Origin: Euryarchaeota archaeon UBA486 | Lineage (GTDB): Archaea; Thermoplasmatota; Poseidoniia; Poseidoniales; Poseidoniaceae | DNA length: 17,660 bases | Direction of reading: 5' to 3' | Assembly: GCA_002497765.1 (NCBI GenBank) | Contig: DAET01000046.1 | Span: forward strand, 1-17,660 | In this document: positions 7,930 through 15,859 of the stretch, in pieces | How positions within the stretch are numbered: the first letter of the stretch is position 1 | Layout of the letters: each line of letters starts with the position of its first letter | The notes under the pieces: model-generated | Told to the model about the DNA's origin: nothing | What the model saw: only the letters and a program-made list of their open reading frames with translations | Database searches by the model: none | Program-made: the position numbers and the translations under genes

Positions 7930-7937
7930 GATATGAA
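7930..7937 (-). promoter_or_regulatory. TATA-like element before the surface-protein gene
   Basis: On the minus strand the sequence reads TGGTTCATATCTAAC. The TTCATATC core ends about 22 nt before the ATG at 7907. The predicted transcript start therefore falls at or next to the start codon, suggesting a leaderless or near-leaderless mRNA. No clear purine-rich BRE precedes it. Confidence 0.4.
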
Positions 7938-7969
7938 CCACGCGCTCACCTGCGTTCACAGGTTCAGGC

Positions 7970-10495
7970 TCAGTCTTCGCTCTCTTCGTCAGGCTTCAGT
8001 TGCTTCACTGGAGTCTTGGTGACGGGTGTGAGCGTTCCTCGCACGGGACGAAGTTTGGCCGTTGGCGGGCGCCCGACGGAGGCGGAGGGGGGTGGTCCTC
8101 GCTTCTTCTCGGGCACGAGCATATGTCCGATTGGCGTCAGGGAAGCGGTACGGACTTCTTCCTCTTCCGTGAGTGGTTGGAGGGTCCCTCGGATCGGCTT
8201 CAGCAACGCAGTTGGCCGAGTCATCGTCGACGTGGACGCTTCAAGTGCTTCCTCAACAACATCGGCCACCGACTCCTCCAGTGCCTCCTCATCGAAGTCC
8301 TCCACGGCGGGTTCAATCGTTTCCTCAACCGTTTCAACCGTCTCTTCGACCATCTCCTCGACCACTTCAGCCGGTGCATGGGCTTCTTCGAGCATGGCTT
8401 CGCCGATCTCTTCCATGGCGGCTTCTTCTTGCGGTACAATGGCGGGTGCGGAAATGGGCTGACGAACGGTTCGAACCGGCTCGGGCTGAGCAATTGGCTG
8501 ACGAACCGTGCGAACGGGTGGCACCTGGCCAGCGAGTGGTCGGGCGCTGGTCATCGGCGCCCGCATGTTGCCGAGGCCGAGCCGCGGCTCGTCCTGGGTC
8601 TGCTGCCCCATCAAGCCACGAAGTGGCCGACCTGCGGCAGCTCCGAGCCCGTCCGGGCGAGCGCCGAGGGCGGTGGGGTCCATCGCACCTGCGCCGAAGG
8701 CAGCGGGGGCTTGTCCCGAGATGGACTGCATCCACTTCTGTCGCTTCTCTGCACGGGTGTCGGTGGCTTGAAGCGCACTGAACTCCTGCTCACGGGCTCG
8801 CAATTCGCCTTCGTCGGCGTCGATTTCACCCTGAATCTGTTGTGATACCGCTTCTCGCATCTTCTCTTCGGCCATCTCCTTGAAGGAATCCATCTTCTCG
8901 GCAAGGCCTTTCAAGCGGTCGCGAATTTCTGCCCGCTTGAGTCCGAGTTGTGCTTCAATTTCAGCACGGATTTGTGCTTCACGCTTGCGCACATCGATAA
9001 GCGCTTTGTTGCGCATGATCTCTTCGCGCTTGTCGAGTTGGCGCTCCAATTGCGTGGCGACTTCCTCTTCTTTGCGGGTCTTGAAGGCTTGAAGGCGCTC
9101 CTCCATTTCGACCTCCAGTTCGAGGGAGGTCTCCTCCTTGAGCAAGTCAAGGTCCGTCTCGTGCGTGAGGCGCTCGTTGCGAAGTTGCGCATCCACTTCG
9201 GACATGATGGCCTTGCGGGCTGCGGCTTCCCTGGATTGGAATTCAAGGTCGAGCCGTTCCGTCCAATCCTGCTTGCTGGCGTCGTACTGGGCCTCGAGTT
9301 GTTCGCGCAATTCGGCTTCTCGCTCGTAGCGATAGCGGGACAATCGGTTTTGGATCTCTGCTTCTCGGGCGTGACGATAGGAGGCGAATTCGTTCTCTTT
9401 TCGATGCTCAAGTTCTGCTTCAATCTCGGTTTGGAGACTTCGGGAGATGTCATCGATGGCCTTGCTGAACGTCAGGTCGTACTTCGCCTTGAGGCGGGCC
9501 TTTCGTTCCGCCAAGCGCTCGGATTGTTGTTCGTTGAGTTGGGACTCAATTTGGCCTCGCAGTTCGTCGCGGCGCTTGGCGATGGCCAATTCAACATCTT
9601 CACGCATGCGCTCTTCAAGAGTGTCGGTTTCACGGCGGAGTTGCTGTTCAATGTCCTGTTGGAGTTGCTGGGCGATGTCCTCTTCAAGGCGGAGACTGCG
9701 GCGCTCGTATTCCACTTTGAGTCGGGCTTCACGCTGCTTGAGTCGCTGACGAAGTTGTTGTTCAAGGCGGGTTCGAATGCCGCGACGAAGTTGTTCTTCT
9801 CGTTCGGCCAACAGGGCTTCATGCCCTTCTTCAAGTCGGCTGATTTCCATGCCTTCCATCTCGACAAATCGGCGCTCCATTTCCTGCTCAAGGTTGGCCT
9901 CAATCTCTCGGAGGCGCTGCTGGAGGGCTTGGTTGTAGTCAAGGCGCAACCGTTCTTTTTGAATGGCCAAGCGGCGATCGTATTCCTCGTGGAGTTGCGT
10001 TTCAATGCTGGCTTTCATCTCAGCCTTTCGCTCTTCAAGGCGCTGATGCTGTTCAACACCGTGCTTCTCGTGGAGCGATTGGACTTGCCGGTCAAGTCGG
10101 AGGTCAAGTTCGTGTCGAATGCGTGCTTCTTCAGCCGCCAAGGCGTCCTGCTCCATCGTTTCGAGTTCGGCTTCCATCGTGCCACGCAGTTCGTTCTCGA
10201 GCGCATCGAGGGTCAACTCGTGTTGGGTGGCGAGGTCCTTGGCGATGTTGGCTTTCATGGCGTTCACACGTTCGGTGATTGCCTGTTGGCGGAGTCGGCG
10301 TTCACGGCGCAAATCAGCCCTCAACCGCTCTTCCTGACGGAATCGAGCACGGGTGCCCATCGCTTCGTCAAGGGTCGAGGTGCCGGTGGATGTAAACTGG
10401 GAACGCAACGATGCGAGCGTCATGCGTTCCGTTGTATCATGGCCTGCGTGTGCTGCGTCCACAGCCTCACTGTCATGGCTTTCGCTCATCCCCAT
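7970..10495 (-). CDS. Large cytoplasmic coiled-coil protein of unknown function
   Basis: This 841-residue protein has no signal peptide or membrane segment. After a short N-terminus, residues of about 40-565 are almost entirely Glu/Arg/Gln/Leu-rich heptad-like helix (for example RLREIEANLEQEMERRF), predicting a very long coiled coil. No Walker motifs or hinge are seen, so it is not an SMC or Rad50 ATPase. A Gly/Ala/Pro-rich stretch follows, with VRTVRQPI twice at 13-residue spacing, then a very acidic segment. Near the end are two related basic motifs, RPTALLKPIRGTLQPLT and RPPTAKLRPVRGTLTPVT, suggesting paired binding sites. The start is ATG 10495, ATG 10489 or GTG 10510; a TATA-like box at 10531-10539 allows all three. 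It lies 62 nt upstream of the surface-protein gene. A structural or scaffolding role is inference only. Confidence 0.82.
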   Translation of the reverse strand: MGMSESHDSEAVDAAHAGHDTTERMTLASLRSQFTSTGTSTLDEAMGTRARFRQEERLRADLRRERRLRQQAITERVNAMKANIAKDLATQHELTLDALENELRGTMEAELETMEQDALAAEEARIRHELDLRLDRQVQSLHEKHGVEQHQRLEERKAEMKASIETQLHEEYDRRLAIQKERLRLDYNQALQQRLREIEANLEQEMERRFVEMEGMEISRLEEGHEALLAEREEQLRRGIRTRLEQQLRQRLKQREARLKVEYERRSLRLEEDIAQQLQQDIEQQLRRETDTLEERMREDVELAIAKRRDELRGQIESQLNEQQSERLAERKARLKAKYDLTFSKAIDDISRSLQTEIEAELEHRKENEFASYRHAREAEIQNRLSRYRYEREAELREQLEAQYDASKQDWTERLDLEFQSREAAARKAIMSEVDAQLRNERLTHETDLDLLKEETSLELEVEMEERLQAFKTRKEEEVATQLERQLDKREEIMRNKALIDVRKREAQIRAEIEAQLGLKRAEIRDRLKGLAEKMDSFKEMAEEKMREAVSQQIQGEIDADEGELRAREQEFSALQATDTRAEKRQKWMQSISGQAPAAFGAGAMDPTALGARPDGLGAAAGRPLRGLMGQQTQDEPRLGLGNMRAPMTSARPLAGQVPPVRTVRQPIAQPEPVRTVRQPISAPAIVPQEEAAMEEIGEAMLEEAHAPAEVVEEMVEETVETVEETIEPAVEDFDEEALEESVADVVEEALEASTSTMTRPTALLKPIRGTLQPLTEEEEVRTASLTPIGHMLVPEKKRGPPPSASVGRPPTAKLRPVRGTLTPVTKTPVKQLKPDEESED
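8457..8515 (-). repeat. Short direct repeat encoding VRTVRQPI twice
   Basis: Two near-identical 20-bp copies (plus-strand anchors 8457 and 8496, period 39 bp) lie inside the coiled-coil gene. They encode the octapeptide VRTVRQPI twice, separated by five residues. They may be a duplicated short linear binding motif. Confidence 0.7.
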
Positions 10496-10530
10496 TGGAA
10501 TCCCATCCACTTGTTCATGGACTTCTCTTC

Positions 10531-10539
10531 ATAGATAAG
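10531..10539 (-). promoter_or_regulatory. TATA-like element before the coiled-coil gene
   Basis: The minus strand reads CTTATCTAT in a GC-rich gap between the zinc-ribbon gene and the coiled-coil gene. A transcription start about 25 nt downstream falls near 10509, leaving almost no leader before GTG 10510 or about 14 nt before ATG 10495. Confidence 0.35.
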
Positions 10540-10602
10540 GAGCGCGACGGAGCCATGGGCGTAGCACGCGCTTTTTCCACCTCTTCCGGGGTGCGGAGGC
10601 CC

Positions 10603-10995
10603 TCAAAATCGGACCGTGAATTCTTTGTTGCATGCAGGGCAGGAAATTTCCCGCTTTCCTGGCCTGCGCTTCATTCGAAGATTTCGATGACAACCCGGGC
10701 ATTCAATCTCGACCCGTGGCACGTGCGCCGTGAGCGTGAAGTAGCATTCACAAGATCCGCACTTGAGATCGGCAGGACGATGGTCCACGCCCGCCACGAG
10801 CACCTTTGAGCACTCTGGGCAGGACAATTTCTCTTCCTTCCACTTCCTTCGAGTCGCAGGGTGGTCCACGCGGACCCTGGCTTCACACAGTCTGCACTGG
10901 AGTTCACCGAGGCCGGAAGGCAGGAGGCCGTTGCATTTCGGACATGAGAGCGGTGGCGGGGCCACCTTGGATTCCACGCTCAACTCCTCGGCCAT
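10603..10995 (-). CDS. Protein with three tandem zinc ribbons
   Basis: This 130-residue protein contains six C-x2-C knuckles arranged as three ribbons: C18/C21 with C34/C37, C59/C62 with C79/C82, and C99/C102 with C119/C122. Several begin C-P-x-C. The linkers are basic (RRKWKEEK, RMKRRPGKRE), which suits nucleic-acid or protein contact. No enzyme domain, signal peptide or membrane segment is present. It starts 4 nt after the stop of the winged-HTH gene, with a GTGAT just before the ATG, so the two are almost surely co-translated. The likely role is as a transcription- or translation-associated adaptor or a zinc-binding partner of the HTH protein. No specific family name can be given. Confidence 0.82.
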   Translation of the reverse strand: MAEELSVESKVAPPPLSCPKCNGLLPSGLGELQCRLCEARVRVDHPATRRKWKEEKLSCPECSKVLVAGVDHRPADLKCGSCECYFTLTAHVPRVEIECPGCHRNLRMKRRPGKREISCPACNKEFTVRF

Positions 10996-10999
10996 GGAA

Positions 11000-11509
11000 T
11001 CACTTCTTCTTGGAGTAGAGAACGAGTTGCTCGGGGATGAAGTTCCACGGTACGTCGAGGGTCAAGCCGAATTCCTCCGAAAGGCGAACGATGAGTTGCT
11101 TGGCGCTGACTTGGTCTCGAGAACCTTCAAGGTCCAAGACGATGACTTCCCGCCCCTCTTCGTCAACCGCCAACGAGGCCAAGGTGGTTCGGGTGGCAGC
11201 TGTGGGTTCGGGGGCAGCCGTGCTGGGTGCTGTCGGAGCAGGTGCTGCCGAGGCGTTGAGAAGTTCGGGAAGGTCAACGTGAAGGTTCTTCCGCCACCAT
11301 CGTGCCCGGCCTTCGTCTCGATGGTTTTCAATGAGGTCGAGGGAGGCCAATTTCTTCAGGTGATGATAGAGGTTGTACCGGTCAACGCCCAATGCCTTCT
11401 GCAACTGAACCGTGCTCATCTCTTCGGCTTGTGCCAATTCAACGTAGGCGCCACGTCGTGTCGGGTGGGCCAGAGCGGTGGTGATGGGGTCGCCGCGTAC
11501 TCTTCCCAC
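11000..11509 (-). CDS. Winged helix-turn-helix transcriptional regulator (ArsR-like)
   Basis: The N-terminal about 75 residues match an ArsR-type wHTH: H-P-T-R-R-G-A-Y, then STVQLQKALGVDRYNLYHHLKKLASLDLI as the helix-turn-helix, then a wing around E-G-R-A-R-W-W. A linker rich in Ala, Pro and Thr leads to a separate alpha/beta domain of about 60 residues with EEGREVIVLDLEG and a basic end. No cysteine metal site is seen, so direct metal sensing through a classic ArsR/SmtB site is not supported. The start is GTG 11509, because GGTGA lies 4 nt before it; a TTG at 11527 would add six residues. It follows the metal ATPase gene by 68 nt and precedes the zinc-ribbon gene by 4 nt. Its target is unknown, and local autoregulation is plausible. 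Confidence 0.85.
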   Translation of the reverse strand: MGRVRGDPITTALAHPTRRGAYVELAQAEEMSTVQLQKALGVDRYNLYHHLKKLASLDLIENHRDEGRARWWRKNLHVDLPELLNASAAPAPTAPSTAAPEPTAATRTTLASLAVDEEGREVIVLDLEGSRDQVSAKQLIVRLSEEFGLTLDVPWNFIPEQLVLYSKKK

Positions 11510-11513
11510 TCGC

Positions 11514-11518
11514 TCACC
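11514..11518 (-). promoter_or_regulatory. Shine-Dalgarno site fixing a GTG start for the wHTH gene
   Basis: On the minus strand GGTGA stands 4 nt before GTG 11509, the same spacing as at infB. It favours this start over the in-frame TTG at 11527. Confidence 0.6.
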
Positions 11519-11577
11519 GTTTGCCAAGAAATGCTTCTATGGTTTGAAGATGTCGCGTGAAAACGAATCAAATCCGC

Positions 11578-14286
11578 TCAGCTCTTGGCAGGGAAATAGC
11601 GGGCTCTGAAGGTGGAAAAGGCAAGTTTGGTGTCGTCAACCATCGTACTGAGTGTTTCCTTGAGGAGTTTGAACGACTGCCCGTTTTGTGCGAGTCGCGC
11701 GCCGTTGAGGATGACGATAATGACCGAGAGTTCGTGAATCAGCACACCGACCCAGAGTTGGTCGTACCACTGTTGAATCACGGCAAACACCAAGGTGACG
11801 GTGATGAAGACCGAGAAGAACAGGTTTTGCATCAAGGTGCGTTGTGCTTGGCGAGCAAGGTCGATCATCTCGGTCAGCAGCCGAGGGTCATCCCCGGGAA
11901 TGAGGACGTCAGCCGCCTCGAGGTTCACCGCCTCTCCCGTCCCTATTGCGACGCCAACGTCGGCGACAGCAAGCGCCGCAGCATCGTTGAATCCATCGCC
12001 CACCATCATGGTGACATGGGAGCTTGAGCGGGCCTGAACCCACTGGACCTTTTCCTCGGGACTCAAGCCACCGTGGGCTGCACTCTCGGGCAGTCCAACG
12101 GAGCGTGCAAATTCCGAAACGGCTTGCTGATGGTCGCCTGAAAGGATTTCAACGTTGATGTTCCGTTCACGCATGGCCGTGATGAGTTCCACCGAACCGT
12201 CGCGAGTGTCATCGTGAACGAAGGTCGCCAGCGCAATCCCCGCCCCGTCTTTCACCAGCAGGCTTGCGCCGTGCCCCTCAGCCTTGGCTGCCTCAAACGC
12301 CTCGAGCAACCGCTCTTCAACGGTGTAGCCCATGGCTTCAGCCTTGTCCGGTCGGATAAACGCCACGTCTGCCGTACCGTGTTTCCCGGCCACACCGGCA
12401 TCAATGTCGTTCAGGCCCTTGATGTTGGCCGCCTCGATACCTTCGGCTTGCCCGTGGTCCAAAATACTCAGTGCATAGGGGTGGTTCGACCGGGCCTCAA
12501 GCCCCATCATGACTTGCAGGGCTGATTTCATGCGACGGCCTTTTCCGAGAACGATGCTTCCGATTTTCGGTTTGCCCGAGGTCAGGGTTCCCGTCTTGTC
12601 AAGCAAGATGTGATTGACGTGTGCCATCCGCTCCAGAGCGTCGCCACCTCGGACAACAGCGCCGCTTTGAGCAGCGTTGGAGAGGGCGGCGGCGTGCGGA
12701 ACAGGGGTGGCGAGGAGGAGAGCGCACGGACAGGACACGACCCACAGCAGAAGGATGATTTTCCAATCTTCTGGGAAGGCGAAATACCACACGGCAAAGG
12801 CACCGAAGAGCACCAGAGGCACCCAAATGGCGGTGAATTTTTCGATGCCGCTGTGAAGACGTGGAGGAACTTCTCGGAAGGTGTGGACCGCATCGATGAG
12901 CCCGGACAGGCGCGTGTTGTCGCCCACCGCGAGGACTTCGCAAACAACCGGTCCCTGCGCCAAAATCAGCCCTGCTTCGATGACATCTCCCACGCCCACA
13001 TCGACCGGAACCGATTCACCGGTAAGCGGAGCTTTGTTGAGCGCTCCTGTGCCCTCGACTATACGACCGTCGGCGGGAATGAGCTCGCCGCTTCGGATTT
13101 CGATGTGATCACCGGGGTGAATGAGGTCAATGGGAATGACGTTTTCTTGCTCTTCGTGGGCAGGCGCCAATGCGTGCCCTCCACCCGTGGCGAAGCCGAA
13201 GGTTGTCGGGGCGGCACCGATGGAGCCGAGGTTTTCGAGGGAAAAGGTAGGGGCCTTGTTGACCTTGCGGGCGGTTCGCGGCAAGCGGTCAAGGCCGCCC
13301 TGCATGGCTTCTCGAGCCTTGAGGAGGGCATCGCCTTCGAGATGAATGGTGAACGCCACAAGAATGGTGACGATGAGGGCTTCTTCCCACATGCCGAGCA
13401 TGCATGCGCCAATGACAGCAAGGCTGGTAAGGACTTGGAAGCCCATTTGGAAACTTCGGAGGGAACCGTAGGCCTCCTTGAACATCTGAACGCCACCAAT
13501 GGCCACGCCGGGAGCAGCCAGCACGGGAATAAGCGGTCCGTGATAGCCAAGCAATTCGGCCACCATCACGATGATGAGCACGGGGAGGGCGATGCCACCA
13601 CCGATGAGTCGCCACTGGTCGGGGCGTACCCGGTTGGACGTGGCTTTGGAGAATTCCGCCGGCCGGCCAAGCACCTCTTCAAGCCCACGGTGTCGTGAAT
13701 CCAAGAGGGCTTGTTGATTGGTAACCACCAGTTGGACAAGGATGCGATCATCGTCCGATATTTCTACGTCCAACACCCCGGGTTGCCGACGAATAACACG
13801 GTCGAGCCGTTGCACGGGAACGCCGTTTCGTTCAGCGATGGCGGAAGCCTTCACGCCGACGAGTTCGTGATGTTCCACATCGGGCGCGTGGCCGAGGGAA
13901 CGGAGGACGGATGAGATCTCAAACAGCGGACCCAACTCAAGGTCAACGTCCAATTTCACCTCACCAGAGGCGACGGACACGTTGGGGTTGGACACCTGCT
14001 TCATTTGGTTCATCGCTCGAGTGGCTTTGCTGGCACAATCGGGACAGTCCATGCCCAGAATCGGCCAGCTGACCGTGTAGGAGCCGCTGGCATCGGTCAA
14101 CACGGTGGTGTCGACAAGGTCCGCTTCGAGGGTGGGCAGTTCCTCGTCGGCCTGTTTGTTGGATGCCTCGGATGCGTTCGCTGAATCGGCGATGGAGACC
14201 ACTGGAGTCGTGGCCTTCGTGGCCTGTTCAACAGGTGGGTCGTCCTCGAGGGACAGAAACACCTCTGTCTCATCCGGCGCCGCCAT
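11578..14286 (-). CDS. Heavy-metal-translocating P1B-type ATPase
   Basis: This polytopic membrane pump moves transition-metal ions across the cytoplasmic membrane using ATP. The 902-residue protein has an acidic N-terminal extension (about 65 residues), an HMA domain with GMDCPDC (C81, C84), and a second, degenerate HMA-like segment without cysteines. The catalytic parts are TGES in the actuator domain, SCPC in TM6 (C519, C521), phosphorylated D563 in DKTGTLT, the HP motif at H602, and VGDGFNDAAAL. TM8 reads H-E-L-S-V-I-I-V-I-L-N, closer to the H-E/D-G-x-T form of Zn/Cd/Co pumps than to the M-x2-S-S form of copper pumps. I therefore favour a divalent metal, but the glycine is missing. The actuator domain has an extra stretch of about 40 residues with GGGHALAPAHEE. 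The start is ATG 14286, preceded by GGGGT; TTG 14301 is less likely. It is divergent from the HAD gene. Confidence 0.93.
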   Translation of the reverse strand: MAAPDETEVFLSLEDDPPVEQATKATTPVVSIADSANASEASNKQADEELPTLEADLVDTTVLTDASGSYTVSWPILGMDCPDCASKATRAMNQMKQVSNPNVSVASGEVKLDVDLELGPLFEISSVLRSLGHAPDVEHHELVGVKASAIAERNGVPVQRLDRVIRRQPGVLDVEISDDDRILVQLVVTNQQALLDSRHRGLEEVLGRPAEFSKATSNRVRPDQWRLIGGGIALPVLIIVMVAELLGYHGPLIPVLAAPGVAIGGVQMFKEAYGSLRSFQMGFQVLTSLAVIGACMLGMWEEALIVTILVAFTIHLEGDALLKAREAMQGGLDRLPRTARKVNKAPTFSLENLGSIGAAPTTFGFATGGGHALAPAHEEQENVIPIDLIHPGDHIEIRSGELIPADGRIVEGTGALNKAPLTGESVPVDVGVGDVIEAGLILAQGPVVCEVLAVGDNTRLSGLIDAVHTFREVPPRLHSGIEKFTAIWVPLVLFGAFAVWYFAFPEDWKIILLLWVVSCPCALLLATPVPHAAALSNAAQSGAVVRGGDALERMAHVNHILLDKTGTLTSGKPKIGSIVLGKGRRMKSALQVMMGLEARSNHPYALSILDHGQAEGIEAANIKGLNDIDAGVAGKHGTADVAFIRPDKAEAMGYTVEERLLEAFEAAKAEGHGASLLVKDGAGIALATFVHDDTRDGSVELITAMRERNINVEILSGDHQQAVSEFARSVGLPESAAHGGLSPEEKVQWVQARSSSHVTMMVGDGFNDAAALAVADVGVAIGTGEAVNLEAADVLIPGDDPRLLTEMIDLARQAQRTLMQNLFFSVFITVTLVFAVIQQWYDQLWVGVLIHELSVIIVILNGARLAQNGQSFKLLKETLSTMVDDTKLAFSTFRARYFPAKS

Positions 14287-14387
14287 GCTTACCCCAATCA
14301 ACGGCTGTTCAAGAAATCATCTCAGTCATCGCCCTGAACGCAGCCGTCAAGGCAAGGTTCATCTCGCGCTTGAGCACAGCCGCACCC

Positions 14388-15122
14388 ATGGAGTGGCTGC
14401 CGCCGAATTGGTGTCCCAGCGTGGTGGTCATCGACATTGACGGTACCATCACCGACGGCAAGAAACACCTCTCCACCGAGGCCGTGCAGGCCCTTCGAAA
14501 GCTGGACGATGCCGGCATCCCCGTGGTGTTGGCCACGGGTAACGTTCGCCCGGTCACCTACGGCTTGTGGCGATTTTTGGGCCTCTCAGCCCCGATGTGT
14601 TGTGAAAACGGGGGCGTCATTTGGCACCCCTCGTGGGACCAACCGATGCTGCGGGCGACGGCTGCTGAGGCCAAGGAAGCCGCTCAATGGTTGGCCGGTG
14701 AAATCGATGGGTTGGACCCGAATGGCATCGCAACCAACCGGTGGCGTGAGAGCGAATGGTGCCTGTTCCCTTACGAAAATCTCCAAGCGGTCACCGCAGC
14801 GATGGCAACCGGCCCATGGCCACACCTGAGCGTGGTCCGCACAGGTTTTGCCATCCACCTGATGGAGCCACACCTCAGCAAGGGTGAGGGCCTGAAGGTG
14901 TTGTTTGACCGCATGGGCTGGTCGGTGGACGATGCGTTGTGCGTGGGCGATGCGCCCAACGACCTCCCGATGTTTGACCTGCTGCACTGGTCGGTGGCTG
15001 TTGGCGGTGCGTTCGACGCCGTGGCTCAAGCCGCTGATGTCGTATCGCCCCATCCACACGGTGCCACGTTCCCGCCGCTGGTGGACGCCATTCTTGCCCG
15101 TCGAACGGGGGATGAAGCGTGA
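14388..15122 (+). CDS. HAD-superfamily phosphatase, archaeal phosphoglycolate phosphatase type
   Basis: This is a cytoplasmic Mg-dependent phosphohydrolase. The 244-residue protein shows motif I DIDGTITD (nucleophile D16, acid/base D18), then motif II LATGN, the conserved ENGGVI, and motif IV GDAPNDLPMF near residue 187. The order and the type IIB cap fit the archaeal phosphoglycolate phosphatase / sucrose-phosphatase-like subgroup, which is about 225-245 residues. Phosphoglycolate is therefore the likely but unproven substrate. The upstream reading frame stays open back to 14163 but overlaps the divergent ATPase gene, and homology begins only at ATG 14388. A TTCATCTCG about 25 nt upstream may be its promoter, giving a leaderless start. 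Its stop overlaps the GTG of the ROK kinase gene by 4 nt. Confidence 0.9.
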   Translation: MEWLPPNWCPSVVVIDIDGTITDGKKHLSTEAVQALRKLDDAGIPVVLATGNVRPVTYGLWRFLGLSAPMCCENGGVIWHPSWDQPMLRATAAEAKEAAQWLAGEIDGLDPNGIATNRWRESEWCLFPYENLQAVTAAMATGPWPHLSVVRTGFAIHLMEPHLSKGEGLKVLFDRMGWSVDDALCVGDAPNDLPMFDLLHWSVAVGGAFDAVAQAADVVSPHPHGATFPPLVDAILARRTGDEA

Positions 15123-15859
15123 ACGCGCTGGGGATTGACCTTGGCGGCAGTGGATTCCGCATCGGCGTCTTCAATTTGGCCACCGGGGCGCTCGTCGGTG
15201 AATTGGAACGCCACGCTCACGGCGAATCAACCGAACCGGAGATCGTGCTTTCTGCCGTTCGATCGGCGCTGGAGGCCATCAACTGGCATGGCCCCATCGG
15301 CATGGGTTTTCCCGGAGCCGTCGAGGATGGACGGCCTATCACTGCCCCCAACCTCGGCGAGGCTTGGGTTGGGCGTGACGTAGGTGCGAGCCTTCAGCCC
15401 TTCCATGATGGCCGCTTTGCCCTCATCAACGACGCCGACGGCGTGGCCGTGGCCGAGCGTCAGTTCGGTGCGGGTCACGGAAAGGCGGCACGCGTGCTCA
15501 CGCTGACCGTTGGAACGGGGCTTGGTACCACCCTTCACGAGAATGGAACGCTGGTGCCGAACTTGGAGTATGGCCGATGGCCTCATCCGACACGAACGGG
15601 GTGCTTGGAAGAGCATCTCTCGGGCCGTGCCCGCCGGGTTGAGGGATTAAGCCTTGAGGCGTGGGCTGAACGATTCCAGGAAGGGCTTGCGCACCTCGAA
15701 GCGGAGCTTGCACCCGACCGGATCCTGCTCTATGGCGGCCTGATGGAACACTGGGACATCGTTCGTCCGCTGCTGTCCACCCGGGCTGAACTGGTTCCCG
15801 CTGCCCTCCTGGAGACAGCAGGTCCCTTGGGCGCTGCGCTGGCCACTCAGCCTTTGTGA
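15119..15859 (+). CDS. ROK-family sugar kinase, polyphosphate-glucokinase-like
   Basis: This is a cytoplasmic actin-fold sugar kinase of 246 residues. It has the N-terminal phosphate-binding loop G-I-D-L-G-G-S-G-F-R-I-G (5-16), the G-F-P-G-A-V turn (63-68), the catalytic N-D-A-D (D105) and a second phosphate loop T-V-G-T-G-L-G-T-T-L (130-139). It lacks the ROK zinc motif C-x-C-G-x2-G-C, as do polyphosphate glucokinases, and LVPNLEYGRW aligns with their LxPNxELGHL. The glycine-histidine pair there is G-R instead, so the substrate may differ. It starts with GTG in the sequence GTGA shared with the HAD stop, so the two are translationally coupled. Its 3' end overlaps the convergent YfaP-like gene by 13 bp. 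ATP or polyphosphate as donor cannot be decided here. Confidence 0.82.
   Translation: MNALGIDLGGSGFRIGVFNLATGALVGELERHAHGESTEPEIVLSAVRSALEAINWHGPIGMGFPGAVEDGRPITAPNLGEAWVGRDVGASLQPFHDGRFALINDADGVAVAERQFGAGHGKAARVLTLTVGTGLGTTLHENGTLVPNLEYGRWPHPTRTGCLEEHLSGRARRVEGLSLEAWAERFQEGLAHLEAELAPDRILLYGGLMEHWDIVRPLLSTRAELVPAALLETAGPLGAALATQPL

Noticed and set aside
7970..10495. The coiled-coil gene considered as SMC, Rad50 or another DNA-repair ATPase
   Set aside because: No Walker A or B, ABC signature or hinge domain is present; the long helix runs through without globular heads.
8948..10534. A 528-codon open frame on the plus strand opposite the coiled-coil gene
   Set aside because: The translation is the antisense of a Glu/Arg/Leu-rich helix (Phe/Leu/Val-rich without domain structure). 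It runs past the coiled-coil start with no SD. The minus-strand protein has clear heptads and normal composition.
10496..10602. A search for an RNA gene or terminator hairpin in this 107-base gap
   Set aside because: Only a TATA-like box is seen; no convincing stem-loop or conserved RNA motif could be identified by eye.
12610..13698. A 362-codon open frame on the plus strand opposite the metal ATPase
   Set aside because: It lies wholly within the ATPase core, whose motifs are intact. The antisense product has no recognisable domain.
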